Shown: positions 9,126 through 17,742 of the stretch, one piece after another
Numbering within the stretch: position 1 is the first letter of the stretch
Layout of the letters: each line of letters begins with the position of its first letter
NCBI GenBank assembly: GCA_001969505.1
Contig: LSSK01001004.1
Coordinates: forward strand, 1 to 20,639
Direction of reading: 5' to 3'
Length of the DNA stretch: 20,639 nt
Origin: Zancudomyces culisetae
Taxonomy: Eukaryota; Kickxellomycota; Harpellomycetes; Harpellales; Legeriomycetaceae
Program-made: the position numbers and the translations under genes
The notes under the pieces: model-generated
Databases searched by the model: none
What the model was told of the DNA's origin: nothing
The model's input: only the letters and a program-made list of their open reading frames with translations

Positions 9126-10072
9126 TACTTTGCTACCACACTACTATTTTGTTTTTGTTTTTTGTTTTTGTCTTTGTATTTGTATTTGTATTTGCAGTTC
9201 TTTTATGCCTTGTTGTTAATTATTATTGATATTATTATTGATATGATCCAACATTCAAGTCAAGGCTTTTATATTATTTCTAATACTCCCAAAATTGAAA
9301 AATAAAAGTTAAAACCTAGCTATTGTACAATTCAACTCTAAAAATATTGGTAACCTTTAATGGTAACAGGTTATTTCAATTTTTTTTTTTTTTTGTGTTT
9401 AGTGTTTATGAATTAATCACTCATTTGATCTGGCTTTAATCACAATCCCTTAAAAAAAATATTTGAATTATTTTTTTTTTGTTGTACCAATTCACAGAAA
9501 TTTCAAATTCCTTTGCACATTTTTCTATCTATCCCTTGTTAATTAATAACAGTTTGAAAAATTAAAAAATTAAACTTTCATGATTATAACATATCATGGT
9601 GGGAAAATCTGATAACCTCAATCATAACACGCACAGCACACAGCACACAGCACATGGTTCCCAATGTCAGAGTTTTCCTGTTGTTCCAAGCAACTAGAAC
9701 GTGAATATATGATGTATTTTTAAAACAGTATGCATGTGCCTAGTGTAAGTGTGTTTCTTGTAACCTGTATATTATTTGCTACGATTATGACTTTTTAAAT
9801 CTCCTCTTCCCTCCTCTTCCTATTACGTCGTTACATAAAAGATACGGCTGAATTCAAGTCTTCCTTTAATTTCTTTAAAAACTTTTATACACCAAAAAAA
9901 AAGCTCTTACACTTCTTGCTTTTTTACTCAGCCAATACCAAAGACTCATTTTATTCAATTTTAAAAATGTTTCTTTTTCCTTTACAACCATTTAAATAAC
10001 ATTTAAACTATACTAAACAAAAAAAAACAAAGCAAAAAAAAAGCTGAAAAATTAATTATAGATTCCAAAAGA
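9126..10072. other. Intergenic: STR2 promoter side and 3' side of the glutaredoxin-like gene
   Basis: No gene is seen. Next to the STR2 start the minus strand is an A-rich leader built from CAAATA and CAAAAA units (about 9140-9195), typical of A-rich yeast 5' UTRs. Three exact tandem copies of CACAGCA lie at 9632-9652. I found neither a CACGTG nor a Met31/32-like AAACTGTGG site, which would be expected in a sulfur-regulated promoter. The right end is A/T-homopolymer rich and probably holds the 3' UTR of the downstream minus-strand gene. Confidence 0.6.
9632..9652. repeat. Three tandem CACAGCA heptamers
   Basis: Three exact 7-nt copies stand in an otherwise AT-rich spacer about 0.5 kb upstream of STR2. 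This could be a small protein-binding array or a neutral minisatellite; no known motif is assigned. Confidence 0.8.
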
Positions 10073-11887
10073 TTATTTAACAAGACCATTATCCTTTAGT
10101 AACTGTAAAAACGCTCCACTTTGATGCATCTTTTGCAACTCTGAATTTCCTCCTATTGACTTGCCCATAACTAAAATATTTGGAAACGTGTTATGACCAG
10201 TCAGTCTCTTTACCGCTTCTTTGATTTTTGGTGGGTTTTTTGTTTGATCAAGCTCCATTACATTATAAACCAATCCATATTTGTCCATATAATATTCCAA
10301 AGTCTTTTTGGCGTTCTTGCAATGTGGACAATACGACAAACTGAACACGAGCACTTTACTGGCAGACATCAAGTCACGCAAGTACTTGTCCGTATCCTTC
10401 AATGGATCGGCTTCCATCAAAACATTTATCTTGGGCGTCAATGTCTCAATCAACTTGTCGTTCTGTACCAGTTGCTGAATCTTGTCCCTGCCTCCATAAA
10501 ACACAGTTCCATCAAACAAAAGTGGAAAACCACTCTGTCCATATCGTTCTTTAAGAATAATTCGCATCACGGGATATTCGATGACGTCCAAAGCAATCTT
10601 ATGAGTCCCAACCCATTCTTTGACTAGATGATCCTTCTTTACCTTTTCAACTATATCTTTGCTAAATTCGTCTTTTTCTTCATATACAAAGCTGAATTTT
10701 CCCTCTTTAAGGTACGAGCTCAATAGATTCTTAAGCTTGAGTTCCGCCTTCTTCATCACACCCTGATTAACCAATTTCTTTTCCTGTAACTTCTCCAAGA
10801 CAGATTCGCTCTTATCCAAATCAGAATAACCTTGTCCTGATACTACCACCGCTCCATCAACCAAAACAAGAGGAAAGGCTTGACTTTCGGTTGTCTTAAT
10901 ATTCAGGTCCTTTTTGATTTCGATCGCATCCTCAATAGTTGGAACATCAATTATATGTGGTACTGCTCCATAGCCCTCTTCATACTTGGCAAAGAATTTC
11001 TTTTGAGTTGCATACTCGGGGTCAAAACTGGTCAGGTATATCAAAAATCTGTGCTTTTTTGTCACATCCGCTACTCGTTCCATAGTACTAAATGAATCCT
11101 TTCCAAGTTTGTATTGATTGGTATTAATTAGTATTTCTTTCTGGTAGTTTTCCAGTGTGCTCTTCACATCCCCTATATAAACTCCCTTGAAAAACACAAT
11201 AGGCAGTTCATTTACTCCACTTCTCGCAATTGCCTCCTTTTTGACATTTTCACCATCCTTGTGTTTATCAAGTTGAATCTTGTCAATATTCAGCTGCTTT
11301 CCCCTGTCATTGTTGAGTTCTACCAACCTGTCATACTCGTCCCGCCCTTCATCCCCCTCCAAAAGCACTGCAAGTTCGTTAAACGTTACAAGCTCGTCCA
11401 ATTTAACTTCATTATTGTCATAACCAACCCCGCTCTTTTTCCGGACCAGTCCCAAATCATAAAGCCTAGTTTCCAGCTCGTTGGTCGATGAAAGCGCCTG
11501 AATATACTGCAAGTCGCCAAACATCCTTGCCTTTGTGAATACCACCACTTTGTTTTTCTGTTTGCTAGCAAGATCTCTGTATGCCTTTTTTGGATCCACA
11601 ACCAAGTAGCGCAGCCCCCGATCACTAAATCCATCCAGCACACTTTGGGCCTCTTTCAATGCCGCTGAGTGGCTTTTGCCAAACACCACAACGGGATTGT
11701 CGTATAGCTCCGCCTTATAGTTCTTGAGGTAAATCTCCTCGAGTTTCTGGTATTTTGGCACAAAGCTCGTGACAAATTCCTCATTATTGCTTCCTATCTT
11801 GCGCTTCAAAAAGTACACAGCAGCAAGTACCAGAATCGTCCACAACACGAATCTTCTTAGCTTTCTGGTTGGTACTGGTTTCATCAT
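10073..11887 (-). CDS. Membrane-anchored protein with five glutaredoxin-like units
   Basis: This 604-residue intronless protein starts with tandem Met codons, a basic stretch and a hydrophobic signal anchor (about 12-28), as in secretory-pathway Grx6/Grx7 enzymes. The C-terminal unit (about 511-604) is a typical glutaredoxin, with active site C520-P-H-C523, a TFP cis-proline segment and GKSIGG glutathione-binding loop. Upstream I see four further glutaredoxin-like units without CxxC. Unit 1 (about 64-148) aligns as FGKSHSAALKEA against FSLSYCPHCKNA. Unit 2 (about 171-262) keeps ELPIVFFKGVYIGD. Unit 3 (about 280-374) has DPEY (289-292) where the catalytic unit has CPHC, followed by a retained KK. 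Unit 4 (about 397-484) keeps GFPLLFDGTVFYGG. It is far longer than single-domain Grx6/7 (about 200-230 residues). I noticed no N-x-S/T sequon. A luminal redox or scaffold role is inferred; the last unit should be catalytic. Confidence 0.85.
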   Translation of the reverse strand: MMKPVPTRKLRRFVLWTILVLAAVYFLKRKIGSNNEEFVTSFVPKYQKLEEIYLKNYKAELYDNPVVVFGKSHSAALKEAQSVLDGFSDRGLRYLVVDPKKAYRDLASKQKNKVVVFTKARMFGDLQYIQALSSTNELETRLYDLGLVRKKSGVGYDNNEVKLDELVTFNELAVLLEGDEGRDEYDRLVELNNDRGKQLNIDKIQLDKHKDGENVKKEAIARSGVNELPIVFFKGVYIGDVKSTLENYQKEILINTNQYKLGKDSFSTMERVADVTKKHRFLIYLTSFDPEYATQKKFFAKYEEGYGAVPHIIDVPTIEDAIEIKKDLNIKTTESQAFPLVLVDGAVVVSGQGYSDLDKSESVLEKLQEKKLVNQGVMKKAELKLKNLLSSYLKEGKFSFVYEEKDEFSKDIVEKVKKDHLVKEWVGTHKIALDVIEYPVMRIILKERYGQSGFPLLFDGTVFYGGRDKIQQLVQNDKLIETLTPKINVLMEADPLKDTDKYLRDLMSASKVLVFSLSYCPHCKNAKKTLEYYMDKYGLVYNVMELDQTKNPPKIKEAVKRLTGHNTFPNILVMGKSIGGNSELQKMHQSGAFLQLLKDNGLVK

Positions 11888-12496
11888 CCTATTTTTGCTC
11901 TCTTCCCTTATTTTCTTATTACTCTTTGTATTTGAATTGATACGCGCCCCGAAAAAAAAGACTAGGAGAAATATATACCAAATTACTGTTCTAGATGCAT
12001 TGAAATTTACTAGCCTTGTAAATCCGAGTATACTAAACCCTCAGTTTCCAGTTGTTGTAATTTACCCAAAACCCACGTTGTTTATGATTCTTTTTAGGTC
12101 TATTTCCAATTTCGCTATTTTTATCCCAGCTTTTCCCAATAGCATTCTTTAATTTTCATTTATTTTTATTTTAAGTTCTTTTTACTTGAAATCGGGAAAA
12201 TTCAATGGAATCCAGAGAATGAACAATGTGGCTAAAAGTCGGCAATTGGCGCAGTTTTGCTGAAAAAAATCATCCAAAATGCAAAAAATGAAAAAGAAAA
12301 AAACCCTAAGAATGCAGACTTTTTATTATTCATACTTCGTTATGCGGCTAGATTATCTGTTAAACAAAAATGTGTCTCGTTTACACTAGCTAGCCAAAAC
12401 ATGCTCTTACCCCGCCACAGTAAAAAAAAAAATGCAATATCGGAATGATACGTACCGAACGTACTCTGAATCAACAAGTGCAAGACTAAGTAGCTG

Positions 12497-12504
12497 CCAC
12501 GTGG
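12497..12504. promoter_or_regulatory. CCACGTGG palindrome (E-box/Cbf1-type site)
   Basis: An 8-nt perfect palindrome with CACGTG core, the binding site of Cbf1-type and other bHLH factors. It lies 0.6 kb upstream of the glutaredoxin-like gene and 1.3 kb upstream of the unknown gene. One such hexamer can occur by chance in a spacer this size, so function is unproven. Confidence 0.4.
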
Positions 12505-13118
12505 ATGCAATAAAATGTTTATACATAATTATCTAAGCTGCCATTTGAAGCGGATCTTTTTTAGTTGTATCTGCTACCCATTCCAGCGAGATTGGGTTAT
12601 GAAGACGTACACCGGCCAGTTACATAGTCAGTACAGTACAGATTATCGATATTAGCGATGGCCCTACTTCCTGGATCATGATACGCAAAACATAAAAATA
12701 AACCAAAGTAAAGAAACAAGACCTGAGGGTGTATGCTGTTCTTTTCTCCGCCGCTTGATGCGAGTTTCGAATCAAACTATGCTCATGTTGGCTCACACTC
12801 AACAAGTCGGTCATATCTTGCTAGTGAACACACCACCATGTTTATTTTATCTATTGTTTTTCGGAATAATTAGTACATTAAAACAGGTGTTATTTTGCTT
12901 ATCAATTTGGGGGGTCACAACATCTTTAGTAATAAAAAAAAATGCGTTGTGTGTTTGTAAACCAAGTCAATTTTGCAAATCTGACTTGCATATCAATTTT
13001 TGACCTAATTTATATACCATGTTAGCATGCTTCTTCGTAAGAGAATAAGAATATGACGAAAATTATTTTTCTGTGATATTATTGGCCGCTGTAAACCTGA
13101 TTGGTCATACCGTTTCAG

Positions 13119-13203
13119 TTTCTCTCCCCTCAACCCCTCCACCCCTCCACCGCTCCTGTCCTCCACTCCCCGTTCCCTTCTCCACTCTCACCCCCCCTTC
13201 CCC
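13119..13203. repeat. C/T-rich tract (G-rich on minus strand)
   Basis: An 85-nt, nearly all-pyrimidine stretch in an AT-rich neighbourhood. It contains CCCC at 13126, 13134 and 13142, then more C runs, including seven C at 13191-13197. The minus strand therefore shows three GGGG runs with 4-nt spacers plus further G runs, suggesting quadruplex potential. It lies about 0.65 kb upstream of the next gene start and follows two inverted CCAAT boxes. Confidence 0.8.
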
Positions 13204-13844
13204 TACGATAAAATTAGGTAAACGGTTCTGGTATTTCGCCGCTAATGAAAACTTTCACGCTTTCTAAATGCGAATTTTTCATGCGCTTTTTTTATTTTGG
13301 GTTTCCATTATAGCTATATAATCTGCGAGTTAAAAAAATCTTTGTTAACATCTTGGGTAAATGTAACGAAATCTGAAAAAACGATTTTTTTTTTGATTTT
13401 TTTTTTACAGCTCATTTAGCTCTAACCAACAATGCATTAATAATACTTTGAAATACAGGTTTATAAATATCAGCTTGGAATTCTGAACAGTATATTTTGG
13501 CTTTGAGATTGTTACTAGCCGCGGGAATGTTTATATAGATATCCTATACTACCATATAAAATATTTTGTAATAATTTGAACGAAACCTTTGGAAATTTGA
13601 TATAGCGAAAACCGACATATCGAAGTACAGAGAATGCAGTGGGCGACGGATCCATGAATTCAATAACACTTGAAAGAATAGACAATTGAAAATCCCAAAC
13701 TCTTTTGCTTGGACTAAATCTAACATCTAACAGAAGAGCTTGTATACTGAATATACCTGCTACTCTTCTAATAACACGAGTCCTCAGCTTTTGAAGGAAA
13801 CAACAAAAAGTTGGAAAAAAAAAACAACAAAAAGTATAGTAAAA

Positions 13845-14909
13845 ATGCACGACAAAGGAAAAACTAGAGAAATTTTAGAACGCAGCCATACTACCAATGG
13901 TACAAGCAGCACCGGCAATGGCAAAATCAGCCATACTGGTAAAGGAAGGGAGAACATAAAGAATGGCAAAATGAAAGAAAGTGCGAGCACGGGATTTCAT
14001 GGTATAGTACAGAGTACGCTTAATTCCGCAAAGAAAATGGCCTCGGATTTGGTAAACACTAGCAGTAGCGGTGTTGGGCAATTTGTAACAGGTGGAGAAA
14101 ACAATATTTGTGGTAAAACAGAGAGTAACAGCAGTCGGACAAGAAGCGGAAGTGGAAATGGACTAGCTTCAAATGAGCAGCAAGAGTTGTGGCAAAATGC
14201 TAGAGGAACTGTAAATATGAAAGACGGAGGATACACGGATGAAAATACTGAGGACGATAGTCGTATTGGTATTGGAGCGGGAAGTAGTTCTTCACTAGCT
14301 TTTCGAAACACATTGGCTAAAACACTTCGAGAAAACAACACACCTCAACAAAACCAATTTTCGCATTCCACTCATAACGAAAGCTACATGAGTAGGAATA
14401 GCAGCAGCGAGCATCAACAAGAAATAGAGAGTATTACGAGTAGAGCCACAGGGCATAGCAGCGATAAACAGTATATATTGGGTGTCGGGAACAACAATGT
14501 TTTCCCAACACGTCAATCGACGCAGAACGATGGATATATTGTTCATCAGATCCTAAGTAACCCATCTGGGATACCGAACCAGCTACACCAAGATAGCACA
14601 CACCTCAACCATGTGATTTTACCACACAACCAAGATTTAAGAGGAGAAATGGATGTGGCGTGTTCCGACCCACTCGCTTTTCTGAACACAACTACTTATA
14701 CTGATGAAATTTATGGAAACACAATGGTTCAGTCTGTGCCTGCAAAGCGAAAAATGTCTTCAGAAGACTCATGGTTGGCACATGCAAACCTGATTCTAGA
14801 ACAGGAGCTGGCACTAACCGAAGCTTGGTCTCAGGCCTGGACTGCCACATGTAAATCTGGTAAAATAGAGATGGAAGACGGAAAGAGTCAAATCAAATCA
14901 AAGATGTAA
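13845..14909 (+). CDS. Unrecognised Ser/Asn/Gly-rich protein
   Basis: I do not recognise the family. The frame is open from before 13740, but the first ATG is at 13845, preceded by AAA, giving 354 residues. The first two-thirds are low in hydrophobic residues and rich in Ser, Asn, Gly, Thr and Lys, so likely disordered, with a basic N-terminus (HDKGKTREILERS). A short region with STLNSAKKMASDLV could form an amphipathic helix. The clearest ordered part is near the C-terminus: about 309-335 contains SWLAHANLILEQEL followed by ALTEAWSQAW, an aromatic-rich predicted helix, then a charged tail. No membrane segment or catalytic motif is visible. Lack of internal stops over 1 kb and balanced codons support a real gene. 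An upstream exon joined at about 13735 cannot be excluded. It converges with MLC1. Confidence 0.75.
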   Translation: MHDKGKTREILERSHTTNGTSSTGNGKISHTGKGRENIKNGKMKESASTGFHGIVQSTLNSAKKMASDLVNTSSSGVGQFVTGGENNICGKTESNSSRTRSGSGNGLASNEQQELWQNARGTVNMKDGGYTDENTEDDSRIGIGAGSSSSLAFRNTLAKTLRENNTPQQNQFSHSTHNESYMSRNSSSEHQQEIESITSRATGHSSDKQYILGVGNNNVFPTRQSTQNDGYIVHQILSNPSGIPNQLHQDSTHLNHVILPHNQDLRGEMDVACSDPLAFLNTTTYTDEIYGNTMVQSVPAKRKMSSEDSWLAHANLILEQELALTEAWSQAWTATCKSGKIEMEDGKSQIKSKM

Positions 14910-15173
14910 CGTATAGCATACCACCCTTCTATACCTTTGTTTTTTTGTTTTTGTTTTTATTTTTTGTACTAATCATTGAAACCCTTTCACTTCCAATTTT
15001 CATTTATTTATTTAAAACAAGAACCGCGATGGTAAACCAAAGCAAAACAAAAAAAAAGATAAAAAATAACATAGATCCATCTTGTCCAAATCTTTTGGAT
15101 TCGTTTTTTTCGACTGATTTCCAACCTTATTAATCGTACCACCACGCCTTACTGCTATTCCATTTTTGCCTCT

Positions 15174-16219
15174 CTAGACTGAGGTCAGCATTTTCACAAA
15201 TTCTATAGCGTAAAACGTAAAATGTAAACAATAATCAAGTCATCAGATTCATCTTGTCACGATGAAAGAACTAACAATGCTATTATTTAAATAGTCAAGT
15301 CTTTACCTTCATAGTTGATGTTCTCGTGGTTATCAACCTCAACGCCTTTCAAAAGCTCATCGACCTCAGCGTCTGTCAAACGGTCTCCCAGACTTGTTAA
15401 AACATACCGGAGTTCGCCTACAGAAATAAATCCGTTTCCTTCTCTATCAAATACCTGGAAGGCCTGTACAAACTCATTGAATGTGGCCTCTGTGGCCGCT
15501 GATTTAAATCCTCCTGGGCGCAGCAATATCTTGAGAAAATCGTCGAAATCAATGCTTTTTCCGTCTAGTAGTGTATTTTAATTGTAATTTTAGCTATACT
15601 GTTCGGTTTGGTAAAAATTTATCACACGACCGCTAAGTATTCGGTTTTACCATTTGGATCCAGATCCCCCGTAATATCTCGTATTTCGGCTTCAGTAGGG
15701 TTTTGTCCGAGAGCTCTCAGCAATGTTCCCACTGATGACATGGGGACTTTTCCCTCGCCAGTTCTGTCGAACAGTGTAAAGGCTTCTCTATAATCTATTT
15801 TGATAGAATCGATACAGTTGAAAAATGGTTTTGCTAAAATTCCCGTCAGCAGTTATCTCTTTAAAGTTTCAACAAGGCATTCACTTTCAACTTCTATTTA
15901 AAACCCTGTGACACTCAAATAGGTATAAACAACCAAACTTTTATTCCACAATCGCGTTTGTGAAAATTTATGTGCGAATTAAATGTAAAGGACTGGATAG
16001 AGAACATATATCACAGGTGATGGGTTGTAGTCAATGATTTTCGTAATTAGTTCATTAATAGATTACCTGCTAATTGTTCTTCTGTTGGTGCCTAAAAGAA
16101 TAAGTGTATTATTGTTACTTTTTTTTCTCATTATCACATCTACGCATCCTGCTTACACTTCAAAATCAAATGCATTTTTAGTTTTACAACATAATATTCA
16201 AACTACTTACAGCTGACAT
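15174..16219 (-). CDS. MLC1: Myosin light chain, MLC1/Cdc4 type (five exons)
   Basis: Coding exons on the minus strand are 16211-16219, 16067-16091, 15651-15794, 15307-15564 and 15174-15202. They join into 154 residues with no internal stop. Introns of 119, 272, 86 and 104 nt have donors GTAAGT, GTAATC, GTAAAA and GTAAAG and all end in TAG. The product matches fungal essential/IQ-binding light chains: [13 protein letters not shown] (about 17-29), [13 protein letters not shown] (37-49), FVQAFQVFD (91-99), [20 protein letters not shown] (111-130) and KGVEV (132-136). EF-hand 3 (99-110) keeps D, N and a final E, while EF-hand 1 has Ser instead of Glu at position 12, so calcium binding is probably weak or absent. 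It should bind IQ motifs of type V or II myosin and IQGAP in polarised growth and cytokinesis. Splice sites come from hand assembly; the family call is firm. Confidence 0.9.
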
Positions 16220-16493
16220 TTTTTTCTCCTTGATTATACCAATGTGTTGGGATTTATAAATCTAGTTTTTATATATCAATTACTGAACACAAAAGTAAAG
16301 TAAATAAAAATCCACATAAAAAGTTGTGCATGGAAATAGAATTCCCAAATCCTTTTTTTTTTTGCTTTTTAAAGCTCATTCTTGATATTGAGATTTCCCT
16401 ACTTTTCTTATTGCAGTATTTTGTTGTTTTTTGATTTTTTCATCCAACCAGCCTCGTAAACCGAATTCCACAACATTATTTTTAGAGTATTAA

Positions 16494-16810
16494 CTAAATA
16501 AATTTGCCGTAGAATGCATTCACAATAAACTGTATTAGCCAATAAGCAGACAAAGCCAATTGTTGAACCTTTGCACTGCATTTTCTACATCGCCTCATTT
16601 ATGTTGCCTTTTATATATTTTCACATTTATCTGTGTACTTTCTTATAGATGTTGGAGGAGCTCAAATTATTATCCCAGTGTTAACATATTTAGCTACTAC
16701 ACTAGTTCTTGTTGAAATGCGTATCCGAGAAATTAACCAGGTGAGGAAACTTACCAAGGTTGCAGTTGAGAGTTTGTTTCAAAGATAAAATCCTTTTCCG
16801 TATTTTCCAT
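16494..16810 (-). CDS. Candidate tiny spliced gene, tail-anchor-like product
   Basis: Low-confidence reading. Exon 1 (16755-16810) begins with ATG and ends at a perfect GTAAGT. Exon 2 (16494-16575) begins after TGCAG and ends at TAG, giving 45 residues. The N-terminus is polar (MENTEKDFIFETNSQLQP) and the C-terminus hydrophobic (LALSAYWLIQFIVNAFYG), the layout of a small tail-anchored membrane protein. Against it: every firm acceptor in this window ends in TAG, not CAG; the acceptor lacks a pyrimidine tract; and I recognise no family. RNA data would decide. Confidence 0.2.
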
Positions 16811-17217
16811 TTCTAGATTTACCTGTTGATAAAAAACGTTTTAAAGACATTGTTATATCGATATTAAAAATATGGTAAAAATAATATTCATTGATGGTTG
16901 TATAGTCTACATGGCACAAAAACATCATTGCACATCCCTTGCCCTTTAGATATTTACCATTGCAAAGAAAAAGGGTCGACAGATGTATCATACTTGAGCT
17001 CCAAAATCAATAGTGTTAACGAGTTAGGATTGCATCACCTTTTATATGGCTACTAACCCTCAAACCAACAAGTAAAGGCAAAAAAAAGGAAATAATAAAG
17101 CAAAATTGCTATACTCATGGGGTTTACAACAAAAACACAAATATCTACATTTCCAAAAACCCGTCAGCGCAGATCAGTCGATAATTGACCGTGTAAAAGT
17201 AGTTTTATTTTCTCTTT

Positions 17218-17574
17218 ATGCCTACTACTGCCGCCCTAGGTAGTGTGGCCAATAGAAGAGCTCTGCGAAGTAAGCAAGACTCAAGGCCTGTAATATTTTT
17301 CCTGTTTTTTGTATAGCTTGGTCACTTTTTTTTTCTTATATAGTTTTTTGGCTTTAAGGGATTTATTTGAATAATACTTGATATTAGTTTAATTTCAGCT
17401 ATAGTGTGATTTGCCTTCATCAAATTTGCAAACATTTCACATGAAAATCATTATTTTTTTTGGTAACAATTAGCACACTTGAAATTTGCGACACGGGAAG
17501 CTCATCTTTCAAATTACTTATTTACTAGTGTTTTATATTCAGTATTAAACACCGAAAATCAAAAACAATATTAA
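17218..17574 (+). CDS. Candidate small spliced gene
   Basis: Exon 1 (17218-17269) encodes MPTTAALGSVANRRALR and stops at a strong GTAAGC donor. It is clearly more GC-rich than the surrounding spacer, which suggests coding. The acceptor is uncertain. The nearest TAG (17316) gives a 30-residue product ending at 17357 after a 47-nt intron. The TAG at 17473 gives a second exon 17474-17574 and 50 residues, including HLKFATREAHLSNYLFTSVL. I recognise neither product. The start context is poor (TTT before ATG). It ends only about 110-330 nt before the GYP8 leader. Confidence 0.28.
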
Positions 17575-17685
17575 GCTAATACCACTAGTTTTCTTTATTG
17601 TTTTTTGATATTTGTTTGGTGGATTTTTGCTTTTAGAGGAATAAAAGAGATATCCAGCCGAAAAGATTGTGAGCGAGATCGTAAA

Positions 17686-17742
17686 ATGACAAGTTGGAAT
17701 TCTAAATTACCAAACACGTACAAATTACAATGCCAAATATAA
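17686..17742 (+). promoter_or_regulatory. uORF overlapping the GYP8 start
   Basis: An ATG with A at -3 opens an 18-codon frame that ends at TAA 17740-17742, in a different frame from GYP8 and past the GYP8 ATG at 17730. If transcribed, an overlapping uORF would reduce GYP8 translation, because reinitiation at 17730 would need backward movement. The transcription start is unknown. Confidence 0.35.

Larger units (their letters stand above)
11888..13844. other. Long intergenic region between divergent genes
   Basis: This region of about 1.96 kb separates the divergent glutaredoxin-like and unknown genes. I see no tRNA and no convincing gene. Minus-strand 12620-12814 is an ATG-initiated 64-codon frame with no recognisable features. 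The region holds a CCACGTGG palindrome, two inverted CCAAT boxes (13081-13085 and 13100-13104) and a C/T-rich tract (13119-13203). At about 13724-13734 a CTAAC followed by CAG could be a 3' splice site, leaving room for a missed 5' exon of the downstream gene. Confidence 0.55.
16220..17685. other. Gap between MLC1 and GYP8 with possible tiny spliced genes
   Basis: MLC1 and GYP8 are divergent here, and nearly 1.5 kb lacks an obvious gene. Two short spliced readings deserve mention and are listed separately: minus strand 16494-16810 and plus strand 17218-17574. A hydrophobic plus-strand frame (16567-16791, residues such as VLTYLATTLVLVEMRIREIN) has no credible start and overlaps the minus-strand candidate. 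The remainder is AT-rich with T-homopolymers, and no tRNA was seen. Confidence 0.5.

Noticed and set aside
12257-12448. 63-codon plus-strand frame in the long spacer
   Set aside because: It starts with TTG and has no family features or homology that I recognise; expected by chance in AT-rich DNA.
12764-12782. T-loop-like GTTTCGAATCAAAC, possible tRNA
   Set aside because: The stem and loop sizes do not fit a T arm, and no acceptor, D or anticodon arm can be drawn around it.
12620-12814. 64-codon minus-strand frame starting with ATG
   Set aside because: No motif, no splice support and no coding bias that sets it apart from the spacer; left as an unproven frame.
13740-13844. N-terminal extension of the unknown protein to 389 residues
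   Set aside because: The extended frame would begin with TTG, not ATG. Without evidence for an upstream exon, the first ATG at 13845 is preferred.
14945-15133. 62-codon plus-strand frame between the unknown gene and MLC1
   Set aside because: Starts with TTG in a T-homopolymer stretch and lies in the short convergent spacer; most likely 3' UTR.
16567-17055. Plus-strand membrane protein reading with HGTKTSLHIPCPLDIYHC-type C-terminus
   Set aside because: The hydrophobic part has an in-frame TGA just upstream and no start, and joining the later open segments requires a 31-nt intron, too short for normal splicing. A fleeting resemblance to VMA21 did not hold up.
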